Shown: positions 1 to 10,556, counted from the first letter of the stretch. The stretch is DNA of 64,000 bases from Brenneria izadpanahii (GCF_017569925.1 NZ_CP050854.1:3038001-3102000), one strand, 5' to 3'. Notes: generated from the sequence alone by a model not told the origin. Numbers and translations: made by a program.

Positions 1-101
1 GCGCACATGTAACTTACAGCATGACGAGTATATAACCGCGGCGTAAAAGCGCCAGCATGATTACGTGAAGATACGCCTCATCCGCAGACCGACCGCAGAG
101 C

Positions 102-135
102 AAAAAAAAAGCAACAGCGCAGGCCGTTGCTTTTT
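102..135 (-). terminator. Rho-independent terminator of opgGH
   Basis: GCAAC and GTTGC arms (111-115 and 126-130, extended by GC/GC pairs) lie between an A-run and a T-run, so the hairpin can end transcription from either side. It sits about 20 bases past the opgH stop codon. Confidence 0.85.
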
Positions 136-156
136 CCATTAACGGGGAAAAGAATC

Positions 157-2715
157 TTATCCCTTAATATACGGCGCTGGTAATTTCCGATAATACTCGG
201 ACCACGCGGCGTACTGTTCCGGCTTCTGCCATACGTGATAGTGAAGACGAGATATCGTCACGGGATCGCTCAGCAGCGCCAGACGCTGATTATTGTTAAC
301 CTCTTCCGGTCCTCGGCTCAGCGCATCACTGACGCTCTGCCGGCGGACATCCTCAATCGCCTGGCTGAAACGATGACGGGCCGTCGCCATCGCGCTGGCA
401 AGGGCGTTAATCGAAGGATCGAACACCGCCTGCATAAAGCCATTTTCCAGCTTATGTTGACGATTCAGCTGCCAGTAGGCATCGGTCGCCACCAGCTCGC
501 GCGGCGGGTCATACTCTTCCGGGATCAATAACAGCTTGGCTCGTTTACATTTCAGCCCCAACGAAGCACGGCTGGAATAAACAGAGACAAACGGCGACAG
601 GATCAATGAGAATACAATCGGCGCAAGCCACCACAGGAAACGCAGATCCAACCACGCCATGCCGATCGCCCAAACCAGACCCAGCACTAACTGGGAGCCA
701 TGGCGAACAAAGGCTTCCCCCCAGGGGGTCGCATCATCGTCACGCTGAGGCGAATTCCACTGTACTGACCAGCCCAAAAATGCGCTGACGACAAAGACCG
801 TATGAAACAGCATTCTGACCGGCGCTAACAGAACAGAGAACACCATCTCCATCAGCAGCGAAATGACCAGCCGGAAAGCGCCGCCATAAGCCTTCGCGCC
901 CTTGGCGCAAACCAGGATCACGCTTAACAACTTCGGCAAAAACAGCAATACCAACGTTGTGGAGAATAAGGCGATCGCCAACTCCGGCCGCCATTGCGGC
1001 CATACGGGGAAGAGCTGTCTGGGTTGCAGAAAATACTGGGGCTCCATCAGGGTATGCACAACCTGCAAAGCCGTTGATAGCGCCAGGAACATGAACCACA
1101 GCGGCGCGGACAGATAAGACATCACGCCGGTAAGGAATACGGCGCGGTGAACCGGATGCATCCCCTTAACCAGAAACAGCCGGAAGTTCATGAGGTTGCC
1201 ATGACACCAGCGGCGATCGCGCTTCAGCTCGTCCAGCAGATTAGGCGGTAATTCCTCATAGCTGCCCGGCAGATCGTAGGCAATCCAGACGCCCCACCCC
1301 GCCCGGCGCATCAATGCGGCTTCCACGAAGTCATGCGAAAGAATTGCGCCGGCAAATGAACCTTCGCCCGGCAACGGCGCCAGAGCGCAATGCTCAATAA
1401 ACGGCTTCACCCTGATGATGGCATTGTGTCCCCAGTAATGAGATTCGCCTAACTGCCAGAAGTGCAAACCGGCGGTAAACAGCGGGCCATAAACACGGGT
1501 GGCGAACTGCTGGCAACGCGCATACAGCGTATCCATGCCTGAAGCTTTCGGCGAGGACTGGATAATCCCTGCATTAGGGTTCGCATCCATCAGCCTGACA
1601 AGCGATGTAAGACATTCGCCGCTCATAACGCTGTCGGCATCTAGAATGACCATATAACTGTATTGGCTGCCCCAGCGACGGCAAAAGTCGTCAATGTTGC
1701 CGCTTTTCCGTTTCACGCGGCGGCGGCGACGGCGGTAAAAAATGCGCCCGGCTCCGCCTACATCACGACAAAGATCTATCCAGGCCTTTTGCTCGGCGAC
1801 ACAGGTATCCGGATCGTTGCTGTCGCTTAGCACATAAATATCAAAGTGGTCGAGCGCTCCGGTCGCTTCCACGGATTCATACGTGGCGCGCAAACCGGCA
1901 AAAACACGCTCTACATCTTCGTTACAGATAGGCATGATAAGCGCAGTGCGATGATCGGGATTGAGCGGCTCATCGCCAACCGTCGTCGAAGAAATACTGT
2001 ACTTATCCCGTCCGATCAGCAACTGGAGGAACCCCATCAGCGCCGTCCAGAAGCCTGCCGAAACCCAGCAGAACAACACCGCAAACAAAACAAGAATGCC
2101 GCTCTGCAACACATAAGGCAGCAGTTGCAGGAATGACTGCATCAACGGCTGATCGGCCATTTCAAACGGATCGACCAGCGCCCATCCTTGATACGGCAGG
2201 ATGGTTTTCATATACCACGTTGCGACAGCTGTCTGAAAAAGCGTCAGGATCAGCAGAATATAGCGGCGCATTGTCCCGACCATACGCCATCTGTTTTCAG
2301 CAATGGTTTCTTCTGGGCTGGCGTCATGATAATGGTGACGTGGCGGCGCCGTCCGCCCCAGCAAACTTTCCCACCAGCGAACCAGCGGGTTGGTCCGCCA
2401 GACATCAGGAAACATAGAAGAACGCGTGATCTTAGGCATAGCCTGCAATGCCGTCCGTCCTTCGGTATCTTTACCCAACAACTTATCGTTATTCAGATCA
2501 TCAGACCAGGCCATCTCCAAACGGGACTGAACCGAATTCAGCGTTACATCGTCTTCCGACTGGCTCTTGACCTGGTTGCCATCAGACAATACCTGATGCA
2601 ATGCAGACTGATCGATAGGCTCTGATTTTGGTAGCTTTTCACGCAGCGCCCTTGCCTGCTCCGCAGACAAGGGCAATTTCTCGATATAATCGAGAGGAGA
2701 AGTTGACTTATTCAT
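157..2715 (-). CDS. opgH: Glucans biosynthesis glucosyltransferase H
   Basis: Inner-membrane glucosyltransferase that polymerises the beta-glucan backbone of osmoregulated periplasmic glucans from UDP-glucose. At 852 residues it matches the family length (E. coli OpgH about 847). The N-terminal cytoplasmic tail is followed by membrane segments around residues 150-225. The GT2 catalytic domain then shows an [10 protein letters not shown] stretch (DxD-type nucleotide-sugar site), a [16 protein letters not shown] stretch and a [11 protein letters not shown] block; the [14 protein letters not shown] motif appears as [10 protein letters not shown]. Further membrane helices follow in the C-terminal half. 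The start ATG overlaps the last 8 bases of opgG, so translation is probably coupled. Assignment rests on recognition of the whole protein plus its opgG neighbour. Confidence 0.97.
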   Translation of the reverse strand: MNKSTSPLDYIEKLPLSAEQARALREKLPKSEPIDQSALHQVLSDGNQVKSQSEDDVTLNSVQSRLEMAWSDDLNNDKLLGKDTEGRTALQAMPKITRSSMFPDVWRTNPLVRWWESLLGRTAPPRHHYHDASPEETIAENRWRMVGTMRRYILLILTLFQTAVATWYMKTILPYQGWALVDPFEMADQPLMQSFLQLLPYVLQSGILVLFAVLFCWVSAGFWTALMGFLQLLIGRDKYSISSTTVGDEPLNPDHRTALIMPICNEDVERVFAGLRATYESVEATGALDHFDIYVLSDSNDPDTCVAEQKAWIDLCRDVGGAGRIFYRRRRRRVKRKSGNIDDFCRRWGSQYSYMVILDADSVMSGECLTSLVRLMDANPNAGIIQSSPKASGMDTLYARCQQFATRVYGPLFTAGLHFWQLGESHYWGHNAIIRVKPFIEHCALAPLPGEGSFAGAILSHDFVEAALMRRAGWGVWIAYDLPGSYEELPPNLLDELKRDRRWCHGNLMNFRLFLVKGMHPVHRAVFLTGVMSYLSAPLWFMFLALSTALQVVHTLMEPQYFLQPRQLFPVWPQWRPELAIALFSTTLVLLFLPKLLSVILVCAKGAKAYGGAFRLVISLLMEMVFSVLLAPVRMLFHTVFVVSAFLGWSVQWNSPQRDDDATPWGEAFVRHGSQLVLGLVWAIGMAWLDLRFLWWLAPIVFSLILSPFVSVYSSRASLGLKCKRAKLLLIPEEYDPPRELVATDAYWQLNRQHKLENGFMQAVFDPSINALASAMATARHRFSQAIEDVRRQSVSDALSRGPEEVNNNQRLALLSDPVTISRLHYHVWQKPEQYAAWSEYYRKLPAPYIKG

Positions 2716-4276
2716 TGGCAGGTAGCTGATAGCTCCAGGTTTCAGTCAATGTTGTTTCACCATTAACCAACGCAGCCCGCATTTCTGTCGGCTGCTTGTT
2801 ATCTTTCACACGCAAACGCAGCGTCAAACGCCAGCCATGAGTTACCGGGTTATAGCGGACGCTATTTTCAACAACCTCGCCATTATCACCAACGCTTACC
2901 TGAGACGTAACCGGCGTCGCTTCATCCATCTCTTTTAACGTCGGGCCGACAAAGTCCACCAAAAAAGCAATTGTGCCGTCAGGTTGACGGATCAGATTAG
3001 ACTGTTTGACATCGCCAGTGGAGCGGCGGGTCTGCTGGACATAGGCGATATCCGGCGAATGCAACTGATCCTCATTGCTGGTAAAGCGCAGACGATACTT
3101 CATATCCAGAGGTTTACCGGCTTCAGGTAAAACGTCCGGCGTCCAGAAAGCGACGATGTTATCGTTGGTTTCATCGGCTGTCGGAATCTCAACCAGTTCA
3201 ACCTTGCCTTTACCCCAGTCGCCTTTCGGTTCGATCCAGCCGCTTGGACGCAGATCATAGCGGTCATCAAGATCTTCATAAGAGGAGAAATTGCGGCCAC
3301 GCTGTAATAAACCGAACCCTTTCGGATTTTCTACCGCATAGGTACTGACGGACAGATGCCGAGGATTATTCAACGGACGCCAAATCCATTCGCCATTGCC
3401 GGCATGAATCGACAGGCCATTGGAATCATGTAACGCCGGACGATAATTCATCGTTGGAGACGGCTGATTAGGCCCAAACAGATACATGCTGGTTAACGGC
3501 GCAACCCCCAGCTTACCGACTTTATCCCGCAAGTAGACTTTAGCCTGAACATCAACGACGCTATCGCTTCCCGGATAAATAACAAAGCGATAGGCCCCGG
3601 CCGCGCGCGGCGAATCCAGCAAGGCGTAAATCACCAGATGCTTATCAGCCGGTTTAGGACGTTCAATCCAGAATTCGCGAAAGCGCGGGAACTCTTCGCC
3701 GGAAGGCAGCGCGGTATCAATAGCCAGCCCGCGCGCAGACAAGCCATAAATCTGCCCTTTACCCACCACGCGGAAATAACTGGCGCCCAGCATGCTGACG
3801 ATTTCATCATTCTTATCCGCTTTATTAATTGGATAGAGAATCTTAAAACCGGCAAAACCGAGGTTCTTCACCGTTTCGGGGTCATGGTTGACTGAACCAA
3901 AATTGAAGTAATCTGCTGAATATTTAATCTCATCTACCGTCGTAGCAGTGACTTCATTAATTTTTACCGGCGTGTCGAAATACATGCCCTGATGGTAAAA
4001 TTGCAGTTTGAATGGCGTCTGCAACGTGTTCCAGTACGATTTTTCCTGATTGAATTGAATTTGCTGATAATCAGCAAATTTCATATCACGAAATTGAGCT
4101 GGAAGATTACTTTTCGGCGCGTCGAAGCCTTTAGCCGCCAACGCCTCCGCTTGTTGAGCAACGTCGTCAATAGAAAATGCCCATACCGGTGCTGCACTTA
4201 AAGACAGCACGGTTATCGCTGAAAGCCAGCAAAGGCCAACGGCCCGCTGTTTAGACCCAAGTTTATTAACCAGCAC
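2708..4276 (-). CDS. opgG: Glucans biosynthesis protein G (periplasmic)
   Basis: Periplasmic protein required for osmoregulated glucan synthesis, thought to help release or branch the beta-glucan chain made by OpgH. It has 522 residues with an N-terminal signal peptide: a hydrophobic core around residues 14-30 ending ...APVWA before mature FSIDDVAQ. The rest matches the OpgG/OpgD family throughout (for example [22 protein letters not shown] and a C-terminal Ig-like part). The chosen start is GTG at 4276, preceded by a strong AGGGGGAG ribosome-binding site. It is the first gene of the opgGH operon and overlaps opgH by 8 bases. Confidence 0.96.
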   Translation of the reverse strand: MLVNKLGSKQRAVGLCWLSAITVLSLSAAPVWAFSIDDVAQQAEALAAKGFDAPKSNLPAQFRDMKFADYQQIQFNQEKSYWNTLQTPFKLQFYHQGMYFDTPVKINEVTATTVDEIKYSADYFNFGSVNHDPETVKNLGFAGFKILYPINKADKNDEIVSMLGASYFRVVGKGQIYGLSARGLAIDTALPSGEEFPRFREFWIERPKPADKHLVIYALLDSPRAAGAYRFVIYPGSDSVVDVQAKVYLRDKVGKLGVAPLTSMYLFGPNQPSPTMNYRPALHDSNGLSIHAGNGEWIWRPLNNPRHLSVSTYAVENPKGFGLLQRGRNFSSYEDLDDRYDLRPSGWIEPKGDWGKGKVELVEIPTADETNDNIVAFWTPDVLPEAGKPLDMKYRLRFTSNEDQLHSPDIAYVQQTRRSTGDVKQSNLIRQPDGTIAFLVDFVGPTLKEMDEATPVTSQVSVGDNGEVVENSVRYNPVTHGWRLTLRLRVKDNKQPTEMRAALVNGETTLTETWSYQLPANE

Positions 4277-4847
4277 AACTCCCCCTGTTCGTGTGCTTCA
4301 ATCAATTAAAATCCATATTAATGGATAAGTTAGCTTTCCGACAACTTGATAAAGATATGATTCATCATAATAGGTCAGCGTTTAGGCAACCTGAACGCTA
4401 ATAGATGATAGTCCGGATAAAAAATGGAAAACAGATAACATGTTACTTCCCGCTTACTTTCCGTGCTAAAAACCTTTCGACCATGCTTACATCAAATCAG
4501 TCGCGCATTTACATAAAAATACATAAAAAGCCGCTTGCTCCACTTTGCCTTAACAGCGTCGGCAACAATCTTGCCTCCCGTAACCATTAAAGCGTCATTT
4601 ATCCAGATGCATGAGAAGATAAAATCCCGATGCGTATTTAACAACTTTCACCGTTACTATATCGGATACCCCTACGCCCTGGCTTCAGGAATATTCCGTT
4701 TACCAGGCTGAGTCATCTTCAGGCGATAGCGGTCATATCCATCCCCATCGCGCGATCAATCCGCCACAAAACATTTATGTAACAAAATCAAAATAAATAA
4801 GGTACAGTGTCCGCCACTGAATCCGACAACGCTTTAACGCCATATTT
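4277..4847. other. Intergenic region upstream of opgG and the DUF2946 gene
   Basis: About 570 bases between divergent genes. It must contain the opgGH promoter on the minus strand and the promoter of the DUF2946 gene on the plus strand. It is AT-rich near 4300-4380 and 4780-4805. I see no convincing coding sequence, RNA gene or repeat. The opgC gene that flanks opgG in E. coli is not present here. Confidence 0.6.
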
Positions 4848-5264
4848 ATGCTTTTGCCTCCGCGACGGCAGCGAAGTTTCCCGGCCTGGTTCGGTATCTT
4901 CGCTATATTAGCCATTTCCATTGCGCCAGTGATTTCACAAACGCTGGTCCACCGCAATCATGGCACCGCCCAAGCGCTGAGCGCATCTGCAACGGAACAT
5001 CACCATGCCGTGCATGGCGTGTCCGGCGCGCATAATAGCAGCCAGACACGCCATTCTTCACCGCCGAATCCCGCCTCCATGGCCGATCACAACGCCTGCG
5101 GCTATTGCGCCCTTTTTTCTTATACTCCCGCGCTGCCAGAAATACACGAGATCATCGTGGCGCTAACACGTTATTTCTCTCATGCCCGCGTTATCCTATG
5201 CCTATCCTGCGTTATCCCGTTCGAGAAGTTCTCTTCCCCGGCTCCACGCGCGCCACCTTACTGA
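4848..5264 (+). CDS. DUF2946-like membrane/periplasmic protein
   Basis: 138-residue protein with an N-terminal hydrophobic segment (residues 12-30), a histidine-rich middle (HHHAVHG, then ASMADHNACGYCALF) and a weaker hydrophobic C-terminal part. The HxxCxYC-type cluster and size resemble DUF2946 proteins, which often sit beside PepSY or TonB-dependent metal-uptake genes. The biochemical role is unknown; binding of copper, iron or haem by the His/Cys cluster is inference. The PepSY gene starts 110 bases downstream and is probably co-transcribed. No strong ribosome-binding site is visible, so the start is moderately certain. Confidence 0.7.
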   Translation: MLLPPRRQRSFPAWFGIFAILAISIAPVISQTLVHRNHGTAQALSASATEHHHAVHGVSGAHNSSQTRHSSPPNPASMADHNACGYCALFSYTPALPEIHEIIVALTRYFSHARVILCLSCVIPFEKFSSPAPRAPPY

Positions 5265-5374
5265 ATATACGCCGATAAGCCTACGGGCATTTCCAAAACA
5301 AACCTGGCTGCAATATTCTTTTCGGATATCGCTTTTGGCTTGGTTATTTTTGCCAACCGACTTCAGAAGGTTTT

Positions 5375-6859
5375 ATGCCGCATTCTAAAAATCAGGCATC
5401 GCCAGTCTCTACGCCTAAGGGAGCGTTACCTCCCGCGCACAGCGGGTCATCAAATACCATATCGCCACGCGCCGCGATGCTTGCGTTATTGATTCGTCTT
5501 CATTTTTATATCGGTATTTTCGTTGGGCCGTTCATCTTCATTGCCGCGCTTACGGGCACGCTATATGTGCTGACGCCGCAAATTGAAAACCGACTTTATG
5601 CGCATCAGCTTTTTACCGAAAGTTATGGCGTTCCCCGGTCGCTGGAGGAACAAATTACCGCCGCCCAAGCCGCGCTCGGACATCACCATGAGGCCAGACT
5701 ATCCGCCATTCGTCCTGCGCCCGCTCAAGGTGAGACCACCAGAGTGATGTTTGCCCACCAAGGGCTGGGACCATCGGAAAACAGAGCTATTTTTATTGAC
5801 CCGATCTCACTGGAAATTCGTGGCGATGAAACGGTTTATGGCACCAGCGGCGTCCTACCGTTTCGTACCTGGATCGATTATCTGCATCGGGGATTATTGC
5901 TTGGCGATATTGGACGCAACTACAGTGAACTAGCCGCATCCTGGTTATGGGTAGCGGCGTTGGGGGGATTCCTCATATGGGGCGCGACCCGTCGTTCAAC
6001 CTCGGTCAACAAACGCCGACACAATAAAATGAACCCAACTCCGGCAGCGCAAAAACGGCGATTACGCCACTGGCATACAACCATGGGGCTATGCCTGATG
6101 GTTGGTATGCTGTTCTTTTCCGCGACCGGGCTAACCTGGTCGCAGTGGGCCGGTAAAAATATCTCCGTGGCGCGCAACCACTTAGGCTGGCAAACGCCCG
6201 CGGTAAATACGCAGTTGATCAATACGCCGATGTCCGCCCACGAACATATGCACGCTGACGAACATGCGGAACATCGCGCCTCGATGCCGCTCCCGCATCC
6301 GCAGGGACAGGAAAACGCGCCGGAAATGTTTGACCGGGTATTAGCCGCGGCCAGAAAAGCGGGCATTGATGCGCAGAAGATCGAAATAAAACCGGCCGGT
6401 AAAGCTAATCAGGCGTGGACTGTCGCTGAAATTGATCGCGCATGGCCGACACAGGTTGATGCCGTTGCGGTTAATCCCGCAACGCTTGAGATCGTCGATA
6501 GAACGGATTTTTCCACTTTCCCGCTGGCGGCCAAACTGACCCGCTGGGGCGTTGATGCACATATGGGCGTTCTGTTTGGTTTACCCAACCAGCTAGTATT
6601 AGCCGCTTTCGGCCTCGGGCTCTGCGCAATCATTATCTGGGGATACCGGATGTGGTGGATTCGACGGCCGAAGCCTCAGAGGGGCAACAGTCCCGTTAAC
6701 ACGCTGACCCAGGCACTATTACAAATCCGCCCTTTCCCCAGGCTGATATTGATCGTCGTTACCGCCCTGCTGGCCGTCTGTTTACCGGTTATGGGCGTAA
6801 GCCTGGCGTTATTTATATTGATTGATGTGATTCGCTGGCGTCTGAATCGAACGAGCTAA
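5375..6859 (+). CDS. PepSY-associated transmembrane protein (iron-uptake-type)
   Basis: 494-residue inner-membrane protein of the PepSY-associated TM family. It has a first helix near residues 38-66 (IRLHFYIGIFVGPFIFIAAL), a periplasmic PepSY segment, a helix near 190-205, another near 233-255, a long periplasmic loop with a His-rich stretch (HEHMHADEHAEH, about 290-301) and a second PepSY region, and C-terminal helices. Family members are commonly linked to siderophore or metal uptake and may act as ferric reductases or redox partners. It follows the DUF2946 gene with an AGAAGG ribosome-binding site. Substrate not determined. Confidence 0.85.
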   Translation: MPHSKNQASPVSTPKGALPPAHSGSSNTISPRAAMLALLIRLHFYIGIFVGPFIFIAALTGTLYVLTPQIENRLYAHQLFTESYGVPRSLEEQITAAQAALGHHHEARLSAIRPAPAQGETTRVMFAHQGLGPSENRAIFIDPISLEIRGDETVYGTSGVLPFRTWIDYLHRGLLLGDIGRNYSELAASWLWVAALGGFLIWGATRRSTSVNKRRHNKMNPTPAAQKRRLRHWHTTMGLCLMVGMLFFSATGLTWSQWAGKNISVARNHLGWQTPAVNTQLINTPMSAHEHMHADEHAEHRASMPLPHPQGQENAPEMFDRVLAAARKAGIDAQKIEIKPAGKANQAWTVAEIDRAWPTQVDAVAVNPATLEIVDRTDFSTFPLAAKLTRWGVDAHMGVLFGLPNQLVLAAFGLGLCAIIIWGYRMWWIRRPKPQRGNSPVNTLTQALLQIRPFPRLILIVVTALLAVCLPVMGVSLALFILIDVIRWRLNRTS

Positions 6860-6892
6860 CGGCTATTTTCTGAGCACGTCATCATATCCAGC

Positions 6893-6928
6893 AAAAAAAA
6901 CCGCCATTGAGAGGGAATCTGTGGCGGT
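6893..6928 (-). terminator. Hairpin with A-run, minus-strand terminator
   Basis: ACCGCCA (6900-6906) pairs with TGGCGGT across a 15-base loop; the A-run at 6893-6900 becomes a T-run on the minus strand. It lies between the PepSY gene and a convergent small gene and probably ends the minus-strand transcript. Confidence 0.65.
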
Positions 6929-7139
6929 CATGAGAATTATGAGATGCGCTGTCGCGTTTTCTACGTTCGCTGCGACAGAATTTTTGCCGATAATAATCCA
7001 TTAGATTTAAATTAATGGTTAATTAAAATCCTGGTATTTAACTTCGCCGATTAAATAAATACTAAACAGTAAATCATGCTGTTAAATCCTAAAGCGAAAA
7101 AAGGCATAATTTCTTATTCTCTTTGCCGCTTTTATATAT

Positions 7140-7403
7140 TTACACCAAGATTCTGTATGTTTCTTTCCAGTGAGATTCGCATTCCATACGGGCGTTAGGG
7201 ATATAATGTGATTTCATATGCCACTGTGGATTATCAATAACCCAGGTGGCTATCGCCGTATCATTCAGCAAAACGGTTTTTTGAACATATATAACAGCGA
7301 AATACCCACCTTGATGGTCACTCTTGTAGATCTCGTACCGATGACGTCCGGCGTCATCATCTTGTACAAAAACCATGGTTTCTTTAAGAGTTCCCATTAA
7401 CAT
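7140..7403 (-). CDS. Small hypothetical protein
   Basis: Unrecognised 87-residue protein beginning MLMGTLKETMVFVQDD. The start at 7403 is chosen over an upstream in-frame ATG (7433) because GGAGG lies 7 bases before it. It has no signal peptide or membrane segment and carries several aromatic residues (YFAVIYVQK, WVIDNPQWH). It sits alone in an AT-rich variable zone. No function proposed. Confidence 0.6.
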   Translation of the reverse strand: MLMGTLKETMVFVQDDDAGRHRYEIYKSDHQGGYFAVIYVQKTVLLNDTAIATWVIDNPQWHMKSHYIPNARMECESHWKETYRILV

Positions 7404-7567
7404 AATTGCCTCCACAAATGATATGAATAGCATTTATCGGCAAAAAACGGGGGAACCTTACTGAATTGCATCACAAATTTTAACTTTAGTTACCGGCGGG
7501 CAGCATTGCTATATCACAACGAACGGCAACATAGGCGTTATGATATAGCATGCTTGATAAGCGGATA

Positions 7568-7846
7568 TTACTTTTTCTTTGAAGAACTTTTGGCCTTGTC
7601 TTTAAGTAATGCTCTGATTTTCTTAATTTCTTTTGGCGTTAACTGCGTTTCTTCGTCTTCTTTCGTGTCTTGATTGTCTACCGCTTCCACTGAGGATGAG
7701 TACGAATTTTCACCTTCATCAAAGCTTCGCAGCAACCTTGCACTCACCTCAGCACTGATCGAAACTCCATTCTCCAGTGCTGCAGCTTTAATCTTTTCCT
7801 TCAGATCCGACGGGACCTTCAGTGATAGGCTAGATATCTCACTCAT
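7568..7846 (-). CDS. Arc/CopG-like ribbon-helix-helix protein
   Basis: 92-residue protein whose first 45 residues (SLSLKVPSDLKEKIKAAA, NGVSISAEVSARLL) fit the ribbon-helix-helix fold used by Arc, CopG and many antitoxins. The tail is acidic then lysine/serine-rich (KAKSSSKKK). An AAAGG ribosome-binding site precedes the ATG. No toxin gene sits beside it, so it may be an orphan transcription regulator or a phage-derived remnant. Confidence 0.65.
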   Translation of the reverse strand: MSEISSLSLKVPSDLKEKIKAAALENGVSISAEVSARLLRSFDEGENSYSSSVEAVDNQDTKEDEETQLTPKEIKKIRALLKDKAKSSSKKK

Positions 7847-8018
7847 TTTATTACCTTTCTCGTGGGATAAAACAACAAGCTATGATAGTCTTTAAACAAT
7901 GTCCATACTGACATAAAAATTTAATATTTCTGTCATAACTTGATGTGTTATTAATTTACTAATTATTTTTCACTCAAAATATTAGCATGCTTATTTACCC
8001 TCGAAAGGAATACAACAA

Positions 8019-8309
8019 CTATCCCTTCCGCTGTCTCCATTCAGCAATCATTTTCGCCGAAATTTCGTTTTTATAGCAAATTGGCGCATATCCGCCGGCG
8101 CGACTCCATGCGCTGCGTTTACCGCACTGACTCCCGTTACGGGCGACATTATAAGGACAAGGACAGCGGCCCGGATAAGAAGAAATTGATTCTTGAATAA
8201 TCAGTTCTTTGACCTGCTCATCAGAAATCTTATGTGGCTGCGCCATAGTATGGATTGACGCAAAAAGCATAATCATAGCCAAGGCCCCAGACCCAAGCAC
8301 CCTGTTCAT
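8019..8309 (-). CDS. Secreted cysteine-rich hypothetical protein
   Basis: 96-residue protein with a signal peptide (MNRVLGSGALAMIMLFASIHTMAQ). The mature part holds conserved-looking cysteines in CPCPYN, QCGKRSAWSR and YAPICYKN, suggesting two disulfides in the periplasm. I recall similar short 'CPCPYN' proteins in Proteobacteria, without known function. It stands alone and no operon partner is seen. Confidence 0.65.
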   Translation of the reverse strand: MNRVLGSGALAMIMLFASIHTMAQPHKISDEQVKELIIQESISSYPGRCPCPYNVARNGSQCGKRSAWSRAGGYAPICYKNEISAKMIAEWRQRKG

Positions 8310-8543
8310 AAAAGATATCCCTGTGAAATCAGAAGACCATTTCTATTTCACTGTAGTACAAAACAAGGCCGTTAGCCGGAGATGATGTAGATAAGGCCTT
8401 GTCCCAATGCGTCAAAATCAGCTGGCCAAGGCTGGCGGGAAAGTAAGTGAAAGAAGCGATTATGGAATCAATGGGTTAAAAAATTGATCATAAAATATTA
8501 ACGGCATAGAATGCGGACGCATCTGGAATAAAAGGAAACAAAC

Positions 8544-8729
8544 GTGCCACACCAGACCCTGTGGGAATCAATTAAGCTCATCTACTTCATCGGCTTCGCT
8601 ATTTCACTATTCGTCACATTCCTGCTAAGCAGAGACAACTCCCTGATTATTAGGATCCTGACATCGTTGTTAATAGGACTTACCTGGCCGTTAAGTTTCC
8701 CTGTCGTTTTACTTTTTTCTATTTTTTAG
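8544..8729 (+). CDS. ortT: OrtT/GhoT-family membrane toxin
   Basis: 61-residue protein with two hydrophobic helices (residues 11-28 and 36-59) linked by LSRDNSL, ending TWPLSFPVVLLFSIF. This matches E. coli OrtT, an orphan membrane toxin related to GhoT that damages the proton-motive force. Start is GTG with AAAGGA 8 bases upstream. No GhoS-like antitoxin gene is next to it, consistent with OrtT being an orphan. Symbol assigned by resemblance of length and C-terminal motif. Confidence 0.75.
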   Translation: MPHQTLWESIKLIYFIGFAISLFVTFLLSRDNSLIIRILTSLLIGLTWPLSFPVVLLFSIF

Positions 8730-8809
8730 CGAACCCAATCCATGCCGAAGAGTACTTGCGCTTGAAATCAACCCGGCTATGATAGCTATATTTACGCAAT
8801 ATCCCGCCT

Positions 8810-9322
8810 ATGAATAAAATCCTGATTAGCGCCTGTCTATCTGGCTTCCCCGTACGTTATAACGGTTCCGCTAAAAAATCGGTCGAGGCGTATCTTGCGC
8901 AGTGGCGAAAGCAATCACGCCTGGTAACGTTTTGTCCTGAATTGGCCGCCGGATTCACCACGCCCCGACCTTCCGCGGAAATTATTCCCACACGGGACGG
9001 AAACGCGGTAATCGCACAAGGCGCCAGAGTTATGGAGGCAAGCGGCGAGGATGTTACTGAGCGCTATATTCTAGGTGCCTGGCTAACCTTGCAAATGGCG
9101 GAACAACATAGCTGCCGCTTTGCGTTACTGACGGAAGGAAGCCCATCTTGCGGCAGCAACGTGATATACAGCGGTAAGTTTGACGGTACGCAAACGTCAG
9201 GAAATGGCGTGACGGCCGAACTGCTGAAGGCGCATGGCATAGAAGTGTTTTCAGATAAGAATATCGACCAGTTGATTGCGCGCGTTGAATACGCCGATCG
9301 TTACGAAAATCACGCTGGCTGA
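8810..9322 (+). CDS. DUF523 family protein
   Basis: 170-residue protein starting MNKILISACLSGFPVRYNG, the typical opening of DUF523 proteins. It also has the family CPELAAGFTTPRPSAEI and TEGSPSCGSNVIY blocks with conserved cysteines (CLSG, CPE, SCGS). Some DUF523 proteins are fused to DUF1722 or linked to photolyase-type genes. The function is unknown; the cysteines could bind a metal or cluster. A terminator follows at 9359-9380. Confidence 0.85.
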   Translation: MNKILISACLSGFPVRYNGSAKKSVEAYLAQWRKQSRLVTFCPELAAGFTTPRPSAEIIPTRDGNAVIAQGARVMEASGEDVTERYILGAWLTLQMAEQHSCRFALLTEGSPSCGSNVIYSGKFDGTQTSGNGVTAELLKAHGIEVFSDKNIDQLIARVEYADRYENHAG

Positions 9323-9358
9323 CGCCGACTAGTTCAGGAAGGCCATCGCGCCGCAAGC

Positions 9359-9380
9359 GCCGCCTGTCGGCGGCTTTTAT
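9359..9380 (+). terminator. Terminator of the DUF523 gene
   Basis: GCCGCC-tgtc-GGCGGC stem followed by TTTT, 37 bases after the stop codon. Confidence 0.75.
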
Positions 9381-9479
9381 CTTCACTTTCATCAAAACAA
9401 TTGCCGGATTTATTCTTGAATCGTACAAAATCCCCCCAATACTAAGAAAGAAAAGGTTCACTATTCTCCGGAGGTAATC

Positions 9480-9746
9480 ATGGCTAGTGGCTGGTCAAAT
9501 GATGGGGCCGTTCAAGATCAAATTGATGCTACCGTGGATGACGCCATCGCGCATGCTCGTCGTCAGTTAAATAACGGGGAAAGCGCACATTACTGTGATG
9601 AGTGCGGCGTCCAGATTCCGGAGGCCCGTCGTAAGGCCTTACCCGGGGTACGATATTGCATCGAATGCCAAGAGCAGTTTGACAAGAAGAATATCCTAAA
9701 CAGCGGCTATAACCGACGTGGCAGCAAAGATAGTCAATTAAGGTAA
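9480..9746 (+). CDS. ybiI: DksA/TraR C4-type zinc-finger protein (YbiI-like)
   Basis: 88-residue protein with the CDECG...CIECQ zinc finger (residues about 39-62) and the IPEARRKALPGVRYC signature of the TraR/DksA family. It lacks the coiled-coil that DksA inserts into the RNA polymerase channel, as in E. coli YbiI. A perfect GGAGGT ribosome-binding site lies 5 bases before the ATG. Role probably in transcription or stress adaptation, but not established. Confidence 0.85.
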   Translation: MASGWSNDGAVQDQIDATVDDAIAHARRQLNNGESAHYCDECGVQIPEARRKALPGVRYCIECQEQFDKKNILNSGYNRRGSKDSQLR

Positions 9747-9750
9747 GTCA

Positions 9751-9782
9751 CCGGCTTATTCTGCACGACAGACATAAGCCGG
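9751..9782. terminator. Inverted repeat between convergent ybiI-like and usp genes
   Basis: CCGGCTTAT pairs exactly with ATAAGCCGG across a 14-base loop. No long T-run follows, but the position between convergent genes suggests a shared terminator. Confidence 0.5.
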
Positions 9783-9790
9783 CAATCAAT

Positions 9791-10219
9791 CTAACGAACG
9801 ACCAATACCGATGTTTTGGCATGCCGGACAATCGCGGCGGCATTCGATCCAAGCAGGTAGGTTTTTACATCCGGCCGGCGGGAACCAACAACGATCAGAT
9901 CGGCATTGATTTCCTGCGCCAGTTGCAATACCTCATCTCGCGGCGTACCGAAGCTCACGCTGAATGACAGACGGGAAGCAGGAAGATCAATAGTTTTAAT
10001 GAGCGCTTTCAATCTGTCGTTAGCTTTAACCACGGCTTCATTCTCAAACTCTTTTATGCCGAAAGAATAAGCGGACAAAAACGCCGAGGCATCCGGCAGC
10101 GCATGAAAAAGATGCACCGTGGCATCAGATACTTTTGCCAGCTTTACCACATGGATTAGTGCGTTTTTGGTTAATTCATCTTCTTCAATATCAACAGGCA
10201 CTAAAATAGTTTTATACAT
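9791..10219 (-). CDS. Universal stress protein, UspA/UspF family
   Basis: 142-residue cytoplasmic protein with the UspA fold: N-terminal YKTILVPVDIEEDE, middle LFHALPDA, and C-terminal ADLIVVGSRRPDVKTYLLGSNAAAIVRHAKTSVLVVR with the G-2x-G-9x-G(S/T)-like ATP-binding signature. It is closest in layout to UspF/UspG. Start at 10219 has AGAGG 6 bases upstream; a longer reading frame to 10309 exists but lacks such a site. The role is stress survival through an unknown mechanism. Confidence 0.85.
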   Translation of the reverse strand: MYKTILVPVDIEEDELTKNALIHVVKLAKVSDATVHLFHALPDASAFLSAYSFGIKEFENEAVVKANDRLKALIKTIDLPASRLSFSVSFGTPRDEVLQLAQEINADLIVVGSRRPDVKTYLLGSNAAAIVRHAKTSVLVVR

Positions 10220-10556
10220 GACAGCCTCTTTCTTTGTGAACCGTTCATAGAAAAAGACTAGCTCGCCTTGCCATTCAGTACCATGATCTCGTTCACTTTT
10301 ATTCGGCAAACGTTATTTCCGTTAATATATTGCATCAATCCGCCGGCCATTCCACCAGCATTTCCCATGAGGTCTTCACAGATTTTCGCCAGAAAAATCT
10401 GACCAATCTATCCGAAATCCGAACGCTTCAGCCGACTCATTCCATCAGACATAAGCAACGCGATGAATTCCAATATATTTTGATAATAGGTTTGTAAATT
10501 CTGTACATTATCAATATGGTTTTACATTTCAAACAAGGCGGAATGGCACGGAAAGT

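Noticed and set aside
5182..5388. Frame overlapping DUF2946 and PepSY genes
   Set aside because: Overlaps two better-supported genes and has no recognisable features.
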